A stretch of DNA of 64,000 bases from Segetibacter aerophilus (GCF_007991655.1 NZ_BJYT01000025.1:1-64000), one strand, 5' to 3'; positions 25,103 to 33,458 are shown, counted from the first letter of the stretch. A program made the numbers and translations. The notes: generated by a model not told the origin, from the sequence alone.

Positions 25103-25711
25103 TCAGGCAAACAACTTTCCCTGCGTTGTCACCACCGGCATATTCATAAACTCAAACTTCTGCACGACATGGTAAGATTTAACGCCTTCAGGACGGCGAA
25201 GCAACAACATATCACTTGCGATAAAGCGACCTGTAAAATGCTTTTGGCTGTATTCGAGCCAGCCTTTTTCATACTGCCACGGAAGCAATTTACGAGCGAC
25301 AGTTATGTGGGGGTTATCGTTAAAGTAAGGCTTATGCTCTTTCGTTTTGATTAGTGACTGCGCAGCTTTAAGGCTTTTTACCAGCATTTGTATGGGTGCC
25401 TGGGAGGCAACGCTTATATAAATAGTGTGTGAAGGAAAGCTGCCGAAATCTTTGAGCTCTACCTTAAAAGCGGGCATGGCCATAGCAATCATCTTTAAAC
25501 GGTTAAGAATGCGGTCTTCCATCATTTGCAATTGGCTAAAAGTAGCAAGCGTAATGTGAGGTGCTCCCTTTTCTGCGGAAGGAGATTCAAACTTTGAAGC
25601 AAAATCTTTTTTAGTATTCATGATTTTATTTCGAAGTTCTTCATGCGGATGCAGTACTAATAGGTACTCGCACATGCGATACCCGGGAAGAGCCAAAATA
25701 TTATTATTCAT
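25103..25711 (-). CDS. 2H phosphoesterase (2'-5' RNA ligase superfamily), copy 2
   Basis: A 202-residue protein of the 2H phosphoesterase superfamily. The two defining H-x-T motifs are H52-I-T54 in PHITLATF and H135-I-T137 in PHITVARK, both complete. Family members open cyclic phosphodiesters or ligate RNA ends with 2'-5' bonds; the substrate here is unknown. It is a paralogue of the gene directly upstream: both share an EYLLVxHP start, PHIT motifs, HTxYxxV and a late LLLRR segment. The upstream stop lies 17 bases before the ATG at 25711; an in-frame TTG at 25732 overlaps that stop (TTGA), so an earlier, coupled start is possible. Confidence 0.82.
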   Translation of the reverse strand: MNNNILALPGYRMCEYLLVLHPHEELRNKIMNTKKDFASKFESPSAEKGAPHITLATFSQLQMMEDRILNRLKMIAMAMPAFKVELKDFGSFPSHTIYISVASQAPIQMLVKSLKAAQSLIKTKEHKPYFNDNPHITVARKLLPWQYEKGWLEYSQKHFTGRFIASDMLLLRRPEGVKSYHVVQKFEFMNMPVVTTQGKLFA

Positions 25712-25728
25712 AGTCGTAAGTTTTTGAG

Positions 25729-26346
25729 TCAATTAAATAACAAGTTTCCAAAAAACCCATCCTCCATTGGTTGTAGACGGAATACATGAACCACTTTGCA
25801 TGTATCAAACTGGTGGCTTCTTCTTAAAAGAACAAGTTCATTCACCATAAATGTTTCATGGAAAGTCTTTCGCGAATAATCCATCATGGCTTTTAGGTAA
25901 AGCGTTTCAGGGACTCTTCTTGAAATAGTTAAATGCGGATTGCCAATAAGTTTCGCAGGTGGGCAGGAACATGAACTGATATAGTTACTTACTGCTTTAA
26001 GCTCTTTAGCAAGCCGTTTAAAAGGCTGCGGATTTTGAACCCGCAGGTAAACTGTATGGGGAGGAAACCCACTATAGTTATTGAGAAAAACATTAAAGCT
26101 CTGTTGTTGACTACAAATTCTTTGTGTGTATCGCAAAATCGTTTCTTCCATAGCCTCCCGTGCTACAAAATTGGCAATGGTAATATGAGGTTTTGTTTTC
26201 GCTGCAATCCTTTGTCGATATTCTGCTGTAAAGCTTTCTTTTTCAGCGATTACCTTGTTTGTTACTGCAGCGTCAGGATGAGCGACCAGTAGGTATTCGT
26301 TCATTCCAAGTTCTGACCAGTTGAAGAATTTTGTTATCTGTTCCAT
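25729..26346 (-). CDS. 2H phosphoesterase (2'-5' RNA ligase superfamily), copy 1
   Basis: A 205-residue paralogue of the next gene downstream. The two H-x-T motifs are H54-I-T56 in PHITIANF and H138-L-T140 in PHLTISRR. Common with its partner are EYLLVAHP, FPPHTVYLRV and ELVLLRR. The two genes form a tandem duplicate, probably one transcript, in the same orientation as the DNA-repair genes downstream. No signal peptide; cytosolic. The 296-base spacer upstream (26347-26642) is very AT-rich and has repeated TTAGC/GCTAA motifs just before this gene that could be a regulatory site. Confidence 0.82.
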   Translation of the reverse strand: MEQITKFFNWSELGMNEYLLVAHPDAAVTNKVIAEKESFTAEYRQRIAAKTKPHITIANFVAREAMEETILRYTQRICSQQQSFNVFLNNYSGFPPHTVYLRVQNPQPFKRLAKELKAVSNYISSCSCPPAKLIGNPHLTISRRVPETLYLKAMMDYSRKTFHETFMVNELVLLRRSHQFDTCKVVHVFRLQPMEDGFFGNLLFN

Positions 26347-26580
26347 AATTGTTTAAATTTTTATGACAATAAAATTAGCTAATTTTTGCTAAAAAAATTA
26401 GCGAAACGATTAAAATTAATTTTATTGTTAGGTTAACTGTAAAAGCAAAACACTCCAGACCAAATTATATATTTGGAAAACATGAGGATGGGTTATTACT
26501 CTTTAATTAGTTTGACTGTTCAAAGAATGAACGCCCAGTTGCTCGTACCCAACCGTCTTTTGAAGGACCTGTCAAATTTT

Positions 26581-26627
26581 TTCTTCCTTGAAAATCAAAA
26601 ATGTCATTTTTGATTTTCAAGGAAGAA
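26581..26627. repeat. Perfect 22-bp inverted repeat before the DUF4143 ATPase
   Basis: Arms 26581-26602 and 26606-26627 are exact reverse complements with a GTC spacer. The core is CTTCCTTGAAAATCAAAAAT on the left arm. It overlaps the -33 region of the promoter that follows, so it may be an operator or a recognition site. A diverged copy stands after the gene at 27815-27857. Confidence 0.9.
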
Positions 26628-26638
26628 AATTATATTTG
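26609..26638 (+). promoter_or_regulatory. Promoter of the DUF4143 ATPase gene
   Basis: TTTG at 26609-26612 inside the right arm of the inverted repeat, an 18-base gap, and TATATTTG at 26631-26638 (exact TAnnTTTG). The expected transcription start is at or within a few bases of the GTG codon at 26643, so the message is probably leaderless. Confidence 0.65.
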
Positions 26639-26642
26639 TTAG

Positions 26643-27809
26643 GTGATTGAACGAAAACTAAATAACGAGATTAAAAGTTTGCTAAGGCAATTTCCCGCTG
26701 TTGCCATACTGGGAGCGCGACAAGTTGGTAAGACTACATTAGCAAAAGAAATAGCTGCCGTACAAAAAAGACCCACTCTTTACCTTGATTTAGAAAACCC
26801 TTTAGATGTACGCAGACTACAAGATCCTTTTACGTTTTTATCAGACAACAAAGACAAGTGTATTATAATTGATGAAGTTCAAACTATTCCATCACTCTTT
26901 TCTGTTTTGCGCTCCGTTATCGATAACGATCGACGAAACGGGCGATTTATATTATTAGGAAGTGCTTCGCCTCAATTGGTAAAAGGGGTTTCAGAATCGC
27001 TAGCAGGCCGTATTGCTTATCGTGAACTTTCACCCGTTAATCTAATGGAGCTTCCAGAAAAAATAACAATGCAAAAACATTGGTTACGTGGAGGATTTCC
27101 ATCTGCATTATTAGCGCGATCTGATAAAGCTGCGACAGAATGGGTAAATAGCTTTGTACGCAGTTATATAGAAAGGGATTTAGGAAGCTTGTTTGGTGTT
27201 GATTTATCAGGAAATACTATTGGAAGATTACTAAGCATGCTAGCTCATACCAACGGCAGTGTATGGAATGCGGAAATGATGGCAAGGTCACTTGGCATAA
27301 CTGCCCCAACTGTAAACAGGTACGTTGATTTTTTGGAAGGTGCTTTTCTTGTTCACCGGCTGCCTGCTTTTTTTATTAATACCCGCAAGCGATTGGTGAA
27401 AGCGCCTAAAGTATATATAAGGGATAGCGGGCTGCTTCATCAGCTTAGTAACGTTCCAAACATTCATGTATTAAAAGGCCATCCTGTTGTTGGTTCTTCC
27501 TGGGAAGGTTATGTAGTTGAACAAGTCAACGAGCTAAAACCTGCTGATTTCGACCTTTATTATTACCGCACACAAGCTGGGGCAGAATATGATATTGTTT
27601 TAGCCAGGGGTATAAAGCCTGTTGCATGTATAGAAGTTAAACTTAGTAATGCGCCAGCAATCAGCAAGGGGAACTATCAAAGCATTGCTGATCTAGAAAC
27701 AAAAAAGAATTTTGTAGTAGTACCAGACGCGGATGAATATCGAACTAAGGATGGGATTGTAATTTGTAACCTTCAAGCCTTACTAACAAAATATCTTCCA
27801 AAGTTTTAA
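26643..27809 (+). CDS. AAA ATPase with DUF4143 C-terminal domain
   Basis: A 388-residue protein. The AAA_14 domain (about 18-150) has Walker A GARQVGKT (24-31) and Walker B IIIDEVQ (74-80) with Asp77-Glu78, followed by the sensor-like ILLGSASPQL. The C-terminal DUF4143 domain (about 190-385) includes a winged-helix-like part (SLGITAPTVNRYVDFLEGAFLV in the middle) and a degenerate restriction-nuclease-like end, with TQAGAEYDIVL and CIEVKLSN. These proteins are abundant in Bacteroidota and archaea, and their role is unknown. The start codon is GTG at 26643; MIERKLNNEI is the usual family N-terminus. It is flanked on both sides by related hairpin repeats, which suggests that gene and repeats moved or duplicated together. 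Confidence 0.88.
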   Translation: MIERKLNNEIKSLLRQFPAVAILGARQVGKTTLAKEIAAVQKRPTLYLDLENPLDVRRLQDPFTFLSDNKDKCIIIDEVQTIPSLFSVLRSVIDNDRRNGRFILLGSASPQLVKGVSESLAGRIAYRELSPVNLMELPEKITMQKHWLRGGFPSALLARSDKAATEWVNSFVRSYIERDLGSLFGVDLSGNTIGRLLSMLAHTNGSVWNAEMMARSLGITAPTVNRYVDFLEGAFLVHRLPAFFINTRKRLVKAPKVYIRDSGLLHQLSNVPNIHVLKGHPVVGSSWEGYVVEQVNELKPADFDLYYYRTQAGAEYDIVLARGIKPVACIEVKLSNAPAISKGNYQSIADLETKKNFVVVPDADEYRTKDGIVICNLQALLTKYLPKF

Positions 27810-27814
27810 TTAAT

Positions 27815-27857
27815 CATCCTTGAAAATCCAAATTGTCATTTTCGAATTTCAAGGATG
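27815..27857. repeat. Diverged copy of the inverted repeat, after the ATPase gene
   Basis: CATCCTTGAAAATCCAAATT, then GTC, then a right arm ending TTTCAAGGATG. It keeps most positions of the upstream 22-bp repeat, including the GTC centre, but the arms now mismatch at about three positions. It is followed by TGAATTTG, one change from a -7 element, as if a second promoter/operator unit has decayed here. The rest of 27858-28109 has no convincing gene; a 63-codon open frame (27903-28094) is not protein-like. Confidence 0.75.
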
Positions 27858-28109
27858 TAATGTTGAATTTGTAAGTAGCTATCGTTTGAAATAAATGATT
27901 TCATGATAGCACTTTTGATGAACGCATTGGGACGTGATGAAGTTAAATCGATGATAAGAAGCCGGCAACTTCGAAACGATACTAGCACAAGTTCTACTGA
28001 AAAAAGTCACTTCTACTTGTTAATACAAAGACTTGTTAAATACTATTTGCAGTGTAAATCTGGCGTTGTTTTTAATATTATACCTGTGATTTAAAAAAAC
28101 AAAAACATC

Positions 28110-29219
28110 ATGAAAAAAATATACGCTCTTTCTTTTGTATTAATAAGCTCTCTTAGCTTGTGGGCACAAAACCAGCCCAGAGGTTTTCATTTGGATAAGC
28201 CCATAAATATGGCGGCAATCCTTGCAAAAAAACCATCAACAGCCATTGGTTTTTCAAGCGTTAGTGAGGCTCGCTCTATTATCAATGATATTATGGACGT
28301 TTCTGATATTCAGCAAAATTTTAAAGTTGAAGCAACTACCCAGGTTGATAATGCCGCTGCTATAATGTATCAAAACATACGGTACATTTTGTACAATCCA
28401 TCTTTTATAGATCAGCTTGATAATGCAGCAAGAGACAAATGGGCTTCGATAAGTGTTATCGGTCATGAAATAGGGCATCATTTACTTGGACATACTTTAG
28501 ATGGAAGAGGAAGTCAGATACCAAAAGAGCTGGAAGCTGATGAGTATTCCGGGCTGGTTTTGCGTAGAATGGGCGCAAGCCTTCAACAGGCTCAATTGGC
28601 GATGAAATTAATTGCGAGCCCATATGCAAGTGCTACACATCCGGGTGAAAGTGACAGGCTGGCTGCAATAGCACGGGGATGGAATAGTACAACGACACAA
28701 ACTAACAGGGTCAATACTGATGTTGCTATCGGCACTCCTGATGATAGAAGGAACCCCTATCCAAATGGTTCTAAAACGTATCCTTCTCCTAATGGTGGAA
28801 GAACATATCCGGTACCACAAGATCCTAGAACTAATTATCCTACTAACCCTAGAAGGAGTAATCCATCAGGAAGAAATACTTACCCTTCCGATGATAATCG
28901 CGGCAACTATCCTCGTACTAATGACGGGCGTTATGGCCAAGGGAATAGTCGAAACAGAAATGGGTCATCAAATATTCAGCTTGTTTATGACATCAGATTT
29001 AACGGGAACAATTCGCAACAATATTTTATTACTTCCGATAACCAGGTAATAATGTTAAGAGGAAACCGGGCTGTTGTAGTAGCAAAAATATCGTCAGCAA
29101 ACAGGTCTAACTATCCGTATGTAATTTATGATGATCAACAACAAATATTTATTGATAGAAGCGGAAACCTATTTACTGAAAATGGGAGAAGAATTGGATA
29201 TGTAACCAGACATGCCTAA
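28110..29219 (+). CDS. Secreted M48-like metalloprotease with low-complexity tail
   Basis: A 369-residue protein with a signal peptide (MKKIYALSFVLISSLSLWAQ). The zinc-peptidase motif is H119-EIG-H123 in VIGHEIGHHLLGH, followed by ELEADEYSG (140-148), the third-ligand region of M48-like peptidases. The peptidase part ends near residue 195. Then about 85 residues are rich in Pro, Asn, Tyr, Arg and Gly (RTYPVPQDPR, YPNGSKTYPSPNGG style units), and a C-terminal domain (about 290-369, IQLVYDIRFNGNNSQ, NLFTENGRRIGYV) follows. Unlike membrane HtpX or Oma1, there are no membrane helices, so it is likely periplasmic or outer-membrane facing. Substrate is unknown. Confidence 0.75.
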   Translation: MKKIYALSFVLISSLSLWAQNQPRGFHLDKPINMAAILAKKPSTAIGFSSVSEARSIINDIMDVSDIQQNFKVEATTQVDNAAAIMYQNIRYILYNPSFIDQLDNAARDKWASISVIGHEIGHHLLGHTLDGRGSQIPKELEADEYSGLVLRRMGASLQQAQLAMKLIASPYASATHPGESDRLAAIARGWNSTTTQTNRVNTDVAIGTPDDRRNPYPNGSKTYPSPNGGRTYPVPQDPRTNYPTNPRRSNPSGRNTYPSDDNRGNYPRTNDGRYGQGNSRNRNGSSNIQLVYDIRFNGNNSQQYFITSDNQVIMLRGNRAVVVAKISSANRSNYPYVIYDDQQQIFIDRSGNLFTENGRRIGYVTRHA

Positions 29220-29265
29220 GACGTGAAGTAATAATTTAACTAAGAACAGTTCTTACTATAATAAA

Positions 29266-29301
29266 TAACGGGCAAACAGAACAAATTCTATTTGCCCGTT
29301 A
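29266..29301. terminator. Hairpin terminator between convergent genes
   Basis: Arms 29266-29281 and 29286-29301 pair over 16 positions with one mismatch (loop CAAA); a TTTTTT run follows at 29304. It ends the M48-like gene on the plus strand and overlaps the last codons of the GNAT gene on the minus strand. Confidence 0.8.
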
Positions 29302-29827
29302 AGTTTTTTATCATGACCACCATGCCCCGCAACTCCTCCTTCATTAGAGGATGTTTTAGACGATGTGTTCCTGCAATTTCAAAACCCATTTTTTTATAAA
29401 AGGTTATGGGCCCTTCACTTGTATCCATTGCTTTCAACCATACCAGGTCTTTGCTATTTTCTTCTGCGACTTTAATTGTCAACTCGATAAGTTCTTTTCC
29501 TATACCATTCCCAGTTGCTTCTTTGTTTAAATAGATACGTTCAAGTTCAAGTGAATTTTTATCTTCAAATCTTTCTAAAGAAGCTTTTATGTTAAGCTTT
29601 AAAAAGCCGACTGGAGAATCTTTGAAAAACGCTATAAAAAAGAGACTGTTGTTATCATTGATCTCCTCTAGCAATCTTTCTTCGGAAAAGTATTTTTCCA
29701 TGTACCACTTGCCATCGTCGTACCAGAGATCAAGATAGTGATCAGCATAAGCCTTTAATGCTACTGTGCTTAACAGGTGAGCATCTTCTGCATCTATTTT
29801 TTTTATATGAAAGTCTTCTATTGCCAC
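29288..29827 (-). CDS. GNAT-family N-acetyltransferase
   Basis: A 179-residue GNAT protein. The acetyl-CoA loop is EATGNGIGKELIELTIK (about 113-129), with the preceding beta-bulge strand NSLELERIYLN and a later FYKKMGFEIAGTHR, the usual motif B of the family. The substrate may be an amine or a protein N-terminus; it cannot be told from sequence. Its stop codon lies within the shared hairpin terminator. A CBS-domain gene lies 66 bases upstream on the same strand and may be co-transcribed. Confidence 0.85.
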   Translation of the reverse strand: MAIEDFHIKKIDAEDAHLLSTVALKAYADHYLDLWYDDGKWYMEKYFSEERLLEEINDNNSLFFIAFFKDSPVGFLKLNIKASLERFEDKNSLELERIYLNKEATGNGIGKELIELTIKVAEENSKDLVWLKAMDTSEGPITFYKKMGFEIAGTHRLKHPLMKEELRGMVVMIKNLTGK

Positions 29828-29893
29828 ATAACCTTCCTTATATCGCTTTAGGCGTTACTAACATTGGTTTAGATAATTTGTTTTGTGTAAGAT

Positions 29894-30352
29894 TTAGAAA
29901 AACTTTCCACCTTCTTCGGTATCGAGAAGAGAGTTTGCAAGTGTGTTATCAAACACTTGTTCCTTACTTGCTAATACTTCACGCAGCAGGTCGTGAATAG
30001 TAATAATTCCCGCGAATTCGTTATTATCATTAAATACCGCTAAGTAGCGAGCACCGCGAGTGTTCATTTGGTACATACAATCTTCTACTGTATCGTTTAA
30101 TGTCACTTCCGGAAGTTCAGTCGTCATTACATCACGCACCATGGTATCTCTGCTTGAGCGCCCCTGCAGCACTAGCTTCCTCGTATAATCTCTTTCGCAA
30201 AAAATACCTGTGTATTCACCACCCTCAAAAACTACCAGGTAGCTTAGGTTTACGGCTATTAACTTTTGCAAGGCTTCAATAACCATTGCTGTAGGTTCAA
30301 TTGTATTTGACACACTTTCCTTTGTTCTCAATATATCTTCTACCGTTTTCAT
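29894..30352 (-). CDS. Two-CBS-domain protein
   Basis: A 152-residue protein made of two CBS domains, about 5-60 and 75-130. Visible pieces are IEPTAMVIEALQKLIAVNLSYL split over the first domain, CERDYTRKLVLQGRSS at the linker, and RDVMTTELPEVTLNDTV with GIITIHDLL in the second. Such stand-alone pairs bind adenosine nucleotides and regulate other proteins. ATG 30352 (MKTVEDIL) is preferred; an ATG three codons earlier at 30361 is possible. The spacer to the divergent rtcB gene is 191 bases and must hold both promoters, though neither was clear. Confidence 0.85.
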   Translation of the reverse strand: MKTVEDILRTKESVSNTIEPTAMVIEALQKLIAVNLSYLVVFEGGEYTGIFCERDYTRKLVLQGRSSRDTMVRDVMTTELPEVTLNDTVEDCMYQMNTRGARYLAVFNDNNEFAGIITIHDLLREVLASKEQVFDNTLANSLLDTEEGGKFF

Positions 30353-30543
30353 GGCACGCATTTATTTATTGTTCGAATATACTTTTTCCTGTTTTTAAAA
30401 ATGAATTAAATTTTCATGCCTACCAGTCTTTGCGTACAGTGATTTCTCGCAATGTTTACTTCACTCGTATTCTTTTTTATACATCGTAAAGGCATTGTAT
30501 TTGCTCAGCTTCATTCAGAAAAGTTTCTTTACTAAAAATCAAT

Positions 30544-32001
30544 ATGGCAAAACTCAAGTTATCAGGAAAGGATTTGAGGGCAATAGGATATCCTGAAAGC
30601 CCTATCATAAGCTTCGCTATGGAAATAATGGAAAAGAATTATAAACGCAATTCTAAGGAGCATGCATTAGGGCTGTTGAAGGCTGTATTGGTTAGACCTA
30701 AAGAGTATGCTGAAGACGAAATTTTAGGGAAAATTGCAAGAGCATTAATTGAGCGCGACGAAAAGGCTGCAGCAAAAGCGGCAGCTACAGTAGATCTTAA
30801 AGTAACAGGAGTCCCCTATAACATTTTCGGAGCTGAGTTTATTGAAGAGGGCGCACTCACTCAGATGAATAATGCAGTTAGATTGCCTATATCAATTTTA
30901 GGTGCGTTAATGCCGGATGCACACCAAGGATACGGGTTGCCGATTGGCGGGGTGTTGGCTACAGAAAATGCTGTAATACCCTATGGTGTTGGTGTTGATA
31001 TTGGCTGCAGGATGTGCTTGTCTGTTTTTGATATTAATCCTAAAGAGCTTGAATTTCGTACAGACTATTTTTCACGTGAACTAAACGAAGCGACTTTATT
31101 TGGAAGTGGACGAGAGTTTAAAAAACGTTCTGACCATGAAGTGTTATATCGTAAGGAGTTTCGGGAAATACCTATTCTTCGAACGCTAAGAGACAGAGCA
31201 GAAAGTCAACTTGGATCGTCGGGAGGAGGAAACCATTTTGTGGAATTTGGAATTGTTGACATACCGGAAAAGGACTCGACTCTTGGTATAGATGCCGGAA
31301 CTTATCTCGGTTTACTATCGCATTCGGGCTCGCGCGCTATCGGCGCAAACGTTGCAAACCATTATACTAAAATAGCTAAAGACAAAAGGCATCTGCCTCC
31401 AGATGCTGCTAACCTCGCATGGTTTACTTTAGACGAAGAGGAAGGTATTGAATATTGGCTTTCTATGAATCTTGCCGGAGATTATGCCAGCGCCTGTCAT
31501 CACGTTATCCATAATAAAATAGCTGCACAGCTCGGCAGGCAGCCTTTAAAGATGGTTGAAAATCATCACAATTTTGCCTGGAAGGAAATGTATGAGGGGA
31601 AAGAAGTTATTGTACACCGCAAGGGAGCTACGCCCGCAGGGAAAGATGTACTGGGTATAATACCCGGAAGCATGACAGCCCCTGGATTTATTGTAAAAGG
31701 GAAAGGTGAAAGCGGCAGCATCAACTCTGCCTCTCATGGTGCAGGAAGAAAAATGAGTCGTACAGCTGCTCTCGATTCCATTACAGCGAATGCATTAAAG
31801 GACGAATTACAAAAACACGGAGTAAAACTAATAGGAGGAGGTTTAGATGAAGCGCCTTTTGCTTATAAAAACATTCAAACTGTAATGAATGCTCAAAAGC
31901 ACCTTGTTGAAATGTTAGGTACGTTTACACCTAAAATTGTAAAAATGGATGATACTCCACCGAGGCAAAGAAAGAAGGTGAAGGAAGTGATGGGCGAGTA
32001 A
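30544..32001 (+). CDS. rtcB: RNA ligase RtcB
   Basis: A 485-residue RtcB, the GTP- and Mn-dependent RNA ligase that joins 2',3'-cyclic phosphate or 3'-phosphate to 5'-OH ends. Metal ligands are visible as Asp152 and Cys155 in VDIGCRMC, His231 in SSGGGNHFVEF, His260 in LLSHSGSRAIG and a His in ENHHNF (341-342). The guanylated histidine is His398 in SASHGAGRKMSR. No rtcA or rtcR (sigma-54 activator) is beside it, so regulation differs from E. coli. Length is longer than the E. coli protein but normal for the Bacteroidota form. It likely serves in RNA repair or tRNA/rRNA healing. Confidence 0.92.
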   Translation: MAKLKLSGKDLRAIGYPESPIISFAMEIMEKNYKRNSKEHALGLLKAVLVRPKEYAEDEILGKIARALIERDEKAAAKAAATVDLKVTGVPYNIFGAEFIEEGALTQMNNAVRLPISILGALMPDAHQGYGLPIGGVLATENAVIPYGVGVDIGCRMCLSVFDINPKELEFRTDYFSRELNEATLFGSGREFKKRSDHEVLYRKEFREIPILRTLRDRAESQLGSSGGGNHFVEFGIVDIPEKDSTLGIDAGTYLGLLSHSGSRAIGANVANHYTKIAKDKRHLPPDAANLAWFTLDEEEGIEYWLSMNLAGDYASACHHVIHNKIAAQLGRQPLKMVENHHNFAWKEMYEGKEVIVHRKGATPAGKDVLGIIPGSMTAPGFIVKGKGESGSINSASHGAGRKMSRTAALDSITANALKDELQKHGVKLIGGGLDEAPFAYKNIQTVMNAQKHLVEMLGTFTPKIVKMDDTPPRQRKKVKEVMGE

Positions 32002-32100
32002 ATTAAGAGCGTTTTTTTCCATTACCTGGCATTAAGAGCAAACAGGATCCTCCATTAATGCTAAAGCAGTAGTAGTTATTTTGTGTCTCCAATTTGTAAA

Positions 32101-32556
32101 ATGAGTAGAAATATTAGTGCGGTTATTCTTTTTCATTACCTGGTACTCCTGGCTAAATTTGTCTTATTTAAAATTCAGTTTGGAACCATAACTTACAACG
32201 TGTATTATGGGGTACTGTCTTTTCAACAAAATCTTGCCCGGGCTAATTTTATTCCGCTTAAAACCATCTATGTTTTAATTAAAGAACCGATAGATGTATT
32301 TGTTATTCAAAATCTGGCTGGTAACATTCTTGGTTTCGCACCGCTCGGTTTTCTCCTACCAATTCTTAGTCCTTCGCTGTCTTCTTTTTCTAAGGTCGGA
32401 GTCATTGCCTTCGCCTTTAGTTTAACCTTAGAGGTAATTCAATTGGTGAAAGTCCTAGGGATTTTTGATGTTGATGACATTATTTTAAATACATCAGGAG
32501 CTTTACTGGGTTACGCGACTTATAAAGTTTATTTGCGTTTTCGTAAGCCTGCTTAG
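32101..32556 (+). CDS. VanZ-like membrane protein
   Basis: A 151-residue integral membrane protein of the VanZ family, about four helices (about 6-24, 55-80, 92-112 and 118-138). Family features are FGTITYNV, ARANFIPLKTI, NLAGNILGFAPLGFLLPIL and FDVDDIILNTSGALLGY. VanZ-type proteins give low-level teicoplanin resistance in enterococci, but in most bacteria their role is unknown. ATG 32101 is taken; a GTG at 32083 is an alternative. Its stop lies only 14 bases from the stop of the convergent lipoprotein gene, with no separate terminator seen. Confidence 0.83.
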   Translation: MSRNISAVILFHYLVLLAKFVLFKIQFGTITYNVYYGVLSFQQNLARANFIPLKTIYVLIKEPIDVFVIQNLAGNILGFAPLGFLLPILSPSLSSFSKVGVIAFAFSLTLEVIQLVKVLGIFDVDDIILNTSGALLGYATYKVYLRFRKPA

Positions 32557-32570
32557 CGCTCGCTTCTTAG

Positions 32571-33266
32571 TCACTTAAAGTATTCCACCACTTTAGTTCC
32601 TATGTCTTCCATTGTAAGTTTAACCGCTTCATTTTGTATCCTCTTTCTGGCCTCCAAAAAATTTAACTCGTTTGATGTTTTCTGTGATAAAAAGTCTTTT
32701 GTAGAAACGTAGGTGAATGGCACCAAAGAAGTTCTGGTGTCAAGCACTAAAGCCTGGGTGGTAGCAAAAGCTTTAATGTCTGCTTTAGTAAATAGCTTGT
32801 ATTTAGAATAGATATCAGTAAGACTTGAAAAAATGACGATTACATCTGCCTGCATTCTTACCCCTGCTTCACGCAAATTTGTTATCGACAGTGGTTTTGA
32901 AATCATTAACTCCGGCACTACGGCTACCGTACTTACTCGTGGTGATCTTTTTAATTGAGTAGAAAGTATTTCAATGTTCGATTGTTCGTTTTTAATATAC
33001 TCTTCATCATTCCAATAGAGGTTACGTTTCGGGTCAGCTAGCCTTACGATGGCAACTCTAAGTCGTTGTGGCATCTTGTAATTACCATCCAATATTCGTT
33101 GGATATTGTCTTCTGAGATTGTGGCTGATTTATCATTAAAAAGTGACTGAGTAATGAGGGGCTCAGGCACGCCCTCCTGGCCAATGTCACTATACAACCT
33201 GGCTTTTTGCTGTGTGCCGCAACTAAAAAAGGTGATAACAACAATTGGAAATAAGAAGTACTTCAT
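32571..33266 (-). CDS. Lipoprotein of unknown function
   Basis: A 231-residue protein with a lipoprotein signal (MKYFLFPIVVITFFSCG; Cys16). The mature part is alpha/beta: RLRVAIVRLADPKRN, VAVVPELMI, LREAGVRMQADVIVIFSS and ALVLDTRTSLVPFT. The pattern of a basic residue, then ADVIVIF and a strand with TxLVPF, vaguely recalls CsgG-like or GNA1162-like lipoproteins, but I cannot assign a family. It is probably in the inner leaflet of the outer membrane or the periplasm. Its start is 55 bases from a repeat copy. Confidence 0.65.
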   Translation of the reverse strand: MKYFLFPIVVITFFSCGTQQKARLYSDIGQEGVPEPLITQSLFNDKSATISEDNIQRILDGNYKMPQRLRVAIVRLADPKRNLYWNDEEYIKNEQSNIEILSTQLKRSPRVSTVAVVPELMISKPLSITNLREAGVRMQADVIVIFSSLTDIYSKYKLFTKADIKAFATTQALVLDTRTSLVPFTYVSTKDFLSQKTSNELNFLEARKRIQNEAVKLTMEDIGTKVVEYFK

Positions 33267-33320
33267 AAAAATGTTTTAGTGGTTGGAAAATAAGATTTTT
33301 CGTTCAATAACCGTTGCGAA

Positions 33321-33340
33321 GTACAAGTGTGCGACGCAAC
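33321..33340 (+). repeat. Intergenic repeat, GTACAAGTGTGCGACGCAAC form
   Basis: One base differs from the consensus unit (AGTG for AGAG). It lies in the divergent spacer between the lipoprotein gene and the kinase/RapZ fusion gene. Confidence 0.8.
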
Positions 33341-33458
33341 AAAAGCCACAATAGAAATTCATTTGCCGGGTGCACAAAAAAACTTTTCAAACTGATTATC
33401 GGGTTACTAACGGTTCGCACAATTATTATACATTTACCGCCCCGCAAAAATTTTATTA

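Noticed and set aside
26481-26612. 43-codon open frame that follows a TATATTTG and runs into the inverted repeat
   Set aside because: The last codons are the hairpin itself and no -33 element is placed correctly; nothing else supports translation.
27903-28094. 63-codon open frame between the ATPase and the M48-like gene
   Set aside because: Composition is not protein-like, no family is recognised, and it lies in a decayed repeat region.
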